In this document: positions 58,576 to 64,000 of the stretch, piece after piece
How positions within the stretch are numbered: position 1 is the first letter of the stretch
How the letters are laid out: each line of letters begins with the position of its first letter
Assembly: GCF_037392515.1 (NCBI RefSeq)
Contig: NC_090295.1
Span: forward strand, 19,112,001-19,176,000
DNA length: 64,000 nt
Direction: 5' to 3'
Source: Haliotis asinina
Lineage: Eukaryota > Mollusca > Gastropoda > Lepetellida > Haliotidae
Made by a program: the position numbers and the translations under genes
Notes under the pieces: model-generated
Database searches by the model: none
What the model was told of the DNA's origin: nothing
What the model saw: the letters and a program-made list of their open reading frames with translations, nothing else

Positions 58576-59316
58576 TTTCATTCTAGTTTAGTATCCCTCC
58601 ATACTCAAGAGGTGTAGGCTGCTTGAACTTGGTGTGGGCAGCCAACATGTAAAATCTTCATTATGGGCTTAAAATAGCGATACAAAACATTATCCACCCG
58701 CTCATTCCTTCCTCAGGCTTTGGCATGCCCTTTCAAAAAGGCAAATCAAAAAGAGACAGGGTGCAACACACACAAGAGCTTCGTTGGTTTCAAATCACTC
58801 ACAACATCAGATTTTTCAATCACTCACTCAAACGTATTGAAGAAAACTCTATTTCACTGAAATTACACATTTTACACTCACATGATACTATCTTGCCGTA
58901 AAACAGATCCCCATGAATATACTGTACATCGCTTCAACGATACTGCAACAGTATCACAGATAATGAAACGGCGACGGGTCATTTCACCCCAAACGTGTTT
59001 TACCATGTGTTTAGTACAATGCAGCTGAGTCCAATCTAAAGTAACAGATCATAAATCTAACATTAACTCTCCAAAGTCTTGGTTTTCAATGAGAAACAGT
59101 GCTGCTAAATCTTTAACAGTGAACATTCTGGTGTAGGTCGAACGTTGGCAAAGAGGCAGACAGATGTAGGTAGGCCGAATGATTACACAACTCCAGTATA
59201 ACTCTGAGCGTAGGTCCGTGTGTGTGTCGTCAACACAACAACCAGCCTTATGTATTAAGTCACAGATTCGTGAACGTACCAGCATTGTGCCACCACATCG
59301 CTATTAACTTAGAACT

Positions 59317-60803
59317 TTCTCGTTCGGCCTCGTGTTTACGAACAGTAAAAACACATTGTCATATGCAGAAGAACGCCTAAAGGGAAGCAACTCTAAAGCG
59401 CTACGTTAAAAGGCGTGTCGCTAAAATACTGTTACCGTGATGCGAAATGTGACCCATAATAACTATCACTCAAGTAAATATTGTGACCCCATAATAGCAA
59501 TAATAATACAAATTACAGAAAACACACTTTCGTAATAATTGTTCAAAGACGTTTCAAGTGGATTAAAATGAACAAAAGGTTATGAACATACGTTCATGAA
59601 AAGCTTTTCCTTTTGGAAGTTGAATGTTTATAGCAAAGACGTTTCTTCATTCTTTGGCGTGAATATGACTATCGTCATATGTATCATATTGTGATAACTG
59701 TTACATCAAGGCCTTGCTGTGTTGTTTCATCCTTAAGCATCAGAGAGACATCAGCTTTACATTGGGGTATCACACACACCGAGGAGATTCTAACTTGGGT
59801 TTCACGTGCAAGCTGTAACCACCAAACCACACTGAAGGACTCGACTAAACAAATGCCACCATATTTCCGTATTAATGGGGCTTCCACTTGATTCAAAGTA
59901 CTTCTTAAATGACTATGGAGGCAATCGTATGTCCGGTATCCGGTATCGATGTGGCCATTCTCTTACGCTGCAAAAACAAACAAACACAAAACAAACAAAC
60001 ATGTTCTTCTTATATCTATCATTAATAATAATAGTTCCTAAAACCAAAAATATAATAAAGTTGCTATATGAATCGTGGAAATATTTGACCATTTGTGAAA
60101 TACCATATGCCTCTTTATTACCTTTTTGCAATGTTCTGTAAAATTTCGCTTCCTTGCAAGTTGGCGTTTCCTGAAATTTATTGTTAGTGTCTATAGTCAC
60201 CTTAGAAGCTGGGCAAGGAGCAAAAACGTTTTACTTTCATCATGCACAGGATATGACGTTTCGACATTGATTTCAGTAACACTGTTAAATGAAATAACTG
60301 TTGCCCCACAAATCGGTATACTATGATTCGCCTTCAGTAGTTTTGTTGAAAACAGCGCTTAGTAATTTTCCAGCAAGTAAAATACAAATGATGAAGCCAA
60401 GCAGGAAACGGATGATGAAAAGAAATCAAGGGAAAATGTGACTTTTAAAATGAAACTTTATTCCATTCCCTTGGAAATGTGTCATCTGCTTTGGCATTTG
60501 CCGTTGGTATGCTCGCCAAAATCGATTGCCCCCTACTTTTTAATGGCATAAGGCAATACATTGTTCTTGTTCTGCTGGTACATTTACTAACATTGTGGCA
60601 AGACACCCATGCTGTTCATGACAGGCACGTGTTAAAATGATTAATATATGAGACACCAAGAAACACTTACCCGATAATGCTATTCTTCCTGACAGGATTC
60701 TCACTTCGCGTAAACCCGACGTATCTAAAGTCATCTACCGCTCAGTAAAGTGACGTCTTTAATATGAATGAGTTGCTGATATGAACACCAGGAAGATACA
60801 CTG
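59317..60803. other. Intergenic stretch beyond the duplication
   Basis: Unique sequence relative to the duplicated units. No gene is recognised. There is a small CAAAC-rich run near 59970-60000. Confidence 0.4.
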
Positions 60804-61014
60804 TGCACTATAAGAATGGATGTCTGTAAGAACGAGTGTAACTGAATTTACATCTCATTAACACATGCTAAAATTGCCAAGTTGTATTTTTGAGAAAGAA
60901 AAAATAAAACTGTGTTCCTCCCTCGTCACATTTTTTCTATCAAAAATTAAAGCCCTACCGCCCTCGTCACTTTTGAAAAGAATGTGCAAGAGAAACATTT
61001 AATTTTTTTCACAG
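60804..61014 (+). repeat. Dispersed repeat R1, copy 2
   Basis: Collinear with 20884-21096 (GTCTGTAAGAACGAGTGT; GTGTTCCTCCCTCGTCACAT; CTCGTCACTTTTGA against CTCGTTACTTTTGA). Identity looks roughly 80 percent by eye; ends are approximate. Confidence 0.75.
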
Positions 61015-61084
61015 ACTTATAACTTATTGTGGAAACGCGAACATCAGATTCATTTCCACAACAATATACCCTTTTTAAACTTAA

Positions 61085-62322
61085 AGGTCACATGCAACCA
61101 AAAAATCAAACCTAATTAAAACACAATTATCACTTATTCATGACATATAATATACATTGCTGCTTAAAAAAAACAAATAAACAAAATTATAAGCGTACAA
61201 TCGCGATTCAAAAGTGCAATATTTTGTACTTGGGCTTACTTCCCCCGAAACGAAGCCCTCGGGAGACCGAACCCAGTCATAGCGGGTGGATATGCACTCA
61301 AGTGTAACGACGGCTTCCGATTGGCTGTTTCATTTGCTGATATGCTGAGGGTTCATTGTGTGTACAGAAAGATGATCTGTTTGATGGGCATTTTAGAAGT
61401 ATAGCCAGTCACAAGAAAGTAAGAACCTTTGCAGATAACAACTTCTTTTTGTGTACTTGATGCGTCGTTTCAGTATGGATTCATAAACTGTTGTCAAACA
61501 AAATCATATACACGAAAAGAAGTCGTTATCCATGAAGAATGTATATAGAGATGTTGGGTTTGGAAAATACATGTTCTCTGAATTTGCGCTCGATCCAATA
61601 AAAAAAACATGTCAGTAGAAATGGTAAACTACAGCATGGCTGGAATCTGTCATTCGTCAAGTACAAAGCAGGACTTGAAACTGACAAGAGTTTGCACCAG
61701 TTTCCGTCAGATCCAGTCATCCGAAAAAAATGAATGTAGTTTGTTTGCACCCCACAGACATAAAAACATGTCATGTGTATCACACGTGCCTAATTACATA
61801 ATGTGGCAGACACGGGACTCGGGTGCACGAGTCATAAATCAACTTGCACGTGGTCAATGATTGAAGCTGTGTATTGCATGTTGTCTTTAGCAGACAGGCA
61901 GAAAGACATATAGGTGTAAATAAACCAGACACTGAGCTTTCTCTGTGACAGAGACTGCTTACCACAATCAACAAGCTGTTTTGCGTAACGAGTAGATTAT
62001 TTACTTGTTTGTGTACACAACCAAGATTAGACTACTGCTCACGACCTTAGACCCTGGGCATGCATACTGTTCCAAGCTCCGCGAAACTATTCACTGCGCA
62101 TGCGTTATGGACGCAGCGCAGCACAGCTGTTGAAACCAGTTTTCCCCCCAGCGCTGGGGGGAATTTAGTGAAACGTTTGAACTCCGATTTCGCGGGCTTT
62201 TTTTTCATCGCGTTTTTTTCAACTTTATAGGTTGAATTGGCATTTTTTAGGATTTGTTTCGGTAAGTGCACGCCGAAAGGTACCAGAATCTGCAAAGTTG
62301 TGTTTTACGTTGCATGTGACCT
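61085..62322. mobile_element. TTAA-flanked element with 14-bp TIRs (piggyBac-like)
   Basis: AGGTCACATGCAAC (61085-61098) and its exact complement GTTGCATGTGACCT (62309-62322) face each other, with TTAA immediately outside both (61081-61084 and 62323-62326). TTAA duplications and short perfect inverted ends are the mark of piggyBac-type elements. The 1238-bp interior has no transposase frame, so it would be non-autonomous. It includes a perfect 18-bp palindrome (CCCCCCAGCGCTGGGGGG, 62144-62161). Superfamily assignment is inferred from the ends only. Confidence 0.75.
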
Positions 62323-62508
62323 TTAAATTCTCGAGATAAATATTGATACCCCACTGAATAATGATGTACTGGTGATTTGATAACGTAAAAATGGACGTAT
62401 GGAGTGTTCAAGGTCATAGAATGATGTTATACATTTCCATGAAATTCAATACTGACGAGTGCCTTTACGTTCAGAAGGTATCTGGATATTTTTTCACATC
62501 AGAGTGAT

Positions 62509-62546
62509 CATTCATTCATTCATTTATTCATTCATTCATTCATTCA
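62509..62546 (+). repeat. (ATTC)n microsatellite
   Basis: A run of CATT/ATTC units with one TTTATT interruption, directly before the truncated LINE end at 62548. It may descend from that element's terminal repeat. Confidence 0.85.
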
Positions 62547-62547
62547 A

Positions 62548-62885
62548 GTGTGTGAGATAAAATTTATAGTCACGTCGGCAATATTTCAGCCATATCGTGA
62601 CTAAAACAAATTTTAAATTCACCATAAATACATGTAAATTACAAAAACCTGTCGACAAAGGACAGTAAAGAAAACCTAGACTATCACATTATTTGAGAAG
62701 TAAAACTAGCATCTCTGTCTCTAAAAGTGGATTGCAAACTCAAACAAGACAGTATAAAAAATGGGCTATGGATTACCAACAACTGAAGGTAGATCACCAT
62801 GCTAGGGACCATGTGCACTTACAGTACATTCATTACGTGCACGGGCCCCAGCTGGATTTACATCATCCCTCAAGTTGTTAGCAAA
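62548..62885 (-). mobile_element. 5'-truncated LINE 3' end, copy C
   Basis: On the - strand it contains ATGATGTAAATCCAGCTGGG, CATGGTCCCTAGCATGGTGA, TCTACC and CAGTTGTTGGTAATCCATAG. These match, in order, the LINE 3' UTR at about 20135-20250 (TGGTGCAAATCCAGCTAGGG; CATGGCCCCTAGTATGGTGA). It ends with the tail CACGATATGGCTGAAATATT, GCCGACGTGAC. It is the clearest truncated relative of the full LINE. Confidence 0.85.
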
Positions 62886-63273
62886 TTTAGACATATCTGG
62901 CCATAAATAAAAATACACATATTCTACGTTTAGAAAAGGTGGAAAGTCTAAATGTACTTGCAAATGTTTTGGGACTTACGTACCTCATTTATTGAAACAT
63001 CTGACATTGGTAGAAAAGAAATCCACGAAAAGGGTCAGTACGGTCAATGAAACAATGTTGTGATATGAGTTGTTCAATATTTTCAGGACGAAAACACTGA
63101 TCAGAGTGTTTTGGGCCTGGCATGGTCTGATGTTGGAACAGGTTGGACTTCTTACTCAGATGCAAAGCCATGGCCACCATTTTAGGTTTTCATCTTACCG
63201 TTAAAAAAGAGCCTTCATTAGTCAGAAGCCTAGCCTACGTACCCTTGGAAACTGCTTCCTGGTTTACGGCACC
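62886..63273. other. Intergenic stretch, nothing recognised
   Basis: No supported feature between the truncated LINE end and the second LINE copy. Confidence 0.4.
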
Positions 63274-64000
63274 CATGGCGAGCCACCTCCTCGTGGTGGG
63301 TGCTGGGTAACGCTAAGTGCTCGCCAACCCCCCGTGTGGATCCGGGGGCATATTTGGTCCACCAATCCGTTAGCCGTGGGTTGCGTCCCTGTGTCGGTGG
63401 AGGAAGGGATCCTGGTGGTTGAGGGTAATGGGGGCCTCGAACCACGTTCCTGTTACTCAACACACCACTTTGGCCCTGACTTCACCTAGACGGGTGGTAG
63501 AACTGGCCCGGTTCTATCAATCGGCTGGTCACGCCATGCCCTGTGCATGGACAAACTTCCTCAACAATTATTGTGCATGTTTGTACATTTGTGACAATGA
63601 GCGTATGTTATTATCATACTCTATACTATAATAATTTGCCTAGAGTCCTATGCCAGAAGGCGGTGGCTCATGGGCCAATCTAGTGATGTTGACCTCCGAA
63701 TGATGTATGTCTCTAATTTCTTGTCTAGGGCCGAACCAGTCTGGCATTGAATTGGTAGACAAATACAGCTATTCGTGTCATATTCGCTGGAGTATACCAT
63801 CCCTGTATCCCTGGTGTCAGCATCTTGGATACCCGTTGCTAATAGACACCGTCCTTGTTGACACTCCAGGGTGGGTGGGGAGCAGGGATGGTGAATGATT
63901 TTCCTTTCGCCATGACTTTCCAACAAGCTGGTTCAACTCGACATGACAAAAAGCGACGTCTGGACGAACTAGATCCTCCATCCGACACTAATTCAACTAC
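63274..64000 (+). mobile_element. Second copy of the LINE, 5' end, cut by the window
   Basis: Matches 14473 onward: AGCCACCTCCTCGTGGTGGG, TGCTGGGTAA, ATATTTGGTCCACCAA, GTGTCGGTGGAGGAAGGGAT, CCTAGAGTCCTATGCCAGAA, ACACCGTCCTTGTTGACACT. Both copies start at nearly the same base, which supports the 5' end assignment. A ~90-bp stretch of the first copy (around 14760-14810) is replaced by different sequence here. Confidence 0.93.
63912..64000 (+). CDS. LINE ORF1 start (partial, second copy)
   Basis: Opens at ATG 63912 and is open to the window end: GSTRHDKKRRLDELDPPS follows a short N-terminus. It aligns with residues 1-30 of ORF1 in the first copy (GSTRSDKKRRFEDLDPSAG), which fixes the start codon in both. 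Whether the rest is intact cannot be seen. Confidence 0.75.
   Translation, partial: MTFQQAGSTRHDKKRRLDELDPPSDTNST

Larger units (their letters stand above)
51067..59316 (+). repeat. Segmental tandem duplication, unit 2
   Basis: This ~8.25 kb unit starts AACTGTTTTGTGTGTTTGAG at 51067, immediately after unit 1, and holds the second ependymin-related gene. Collinear landmarks shared with unit 1 include ATTAAAATGGCGATGTCCTT (51282; unit 1 at 42965). Non-shared parts are mainly SINE and MITE insertions. Confidence 0.9.

Overview
This window looks like nuclear DNA of a gastropod mollusc, most probably an abalone (Haliotis). Two things suggest this. One is a dense set of tRNA-derived SINE-like elements carrying phrases such as GCACTCAGCAATATTCCAGC and ending in (ACTC)n, which I associate with abalone sequence. 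The other is a tandem pair of intact ependymin-related genes, a family known from abalone mantle and shell. The species call is an inference; no search was run.

Only two intact protein-coding genes are convincing. They are five-exon ependymin-related genes on the + strand (44168-48720 and 53089-57313). Each encodes a 200-residue secreted protein, and the two differ at 8 residues by my reading. They lie in two head-to-tail copies of an ~8.3 kb segment (42675-51066 and 51067-59316). A frame-broken, coding-like relic lies downstream of each gene.

Nearly everything else is transposon-derived. 1-14 kb: two Tc1-like transposase relics on the - strand, an inverted-repeat element (5361-6110), degenerate minisatellites, a Crypton-type tyrosine recombinase relic abutting a Copia RT relic, a LINE C-terminal relic and a small TA-flanked MITE. 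14.46-20.46 kb: a near full-length I/Jockey-group LINE with ORF1, ORF2 (endonuclease, RT, RNase H) and a perfect 12-bp target-site duplication, but many frameshifts. 20.5-30.8 kb: SINEs (one with a perfect 13-bp target-site duplication), tandem repeats, an L2/CR1-like RT relic and a 392-bp fold-back element. 31-35.4 kb: a very large nested inverted repeat. 36-42.5 kb: more SINEs, another LINE RT relic and a 68-bp minisatellite array. 59.3-64 kb: a TTAA-flanked element with 14-bp terminal inverted repeats, a truncated LINE 3' end, and the 5' end of a second copy of the same LINE running off the window.

The most informative pattern is that two SINE families and the LINE end in a related 3' tail (AATATTGC followed by a short variable stretch and ACTCACTCAC). 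This suggests the LINE family, or a close relative, mobilises the SINEs. The ependymin pair also works as a natural clock: related MITEs have inserted independently into intron 3 of one copy and intron 2 of the other.
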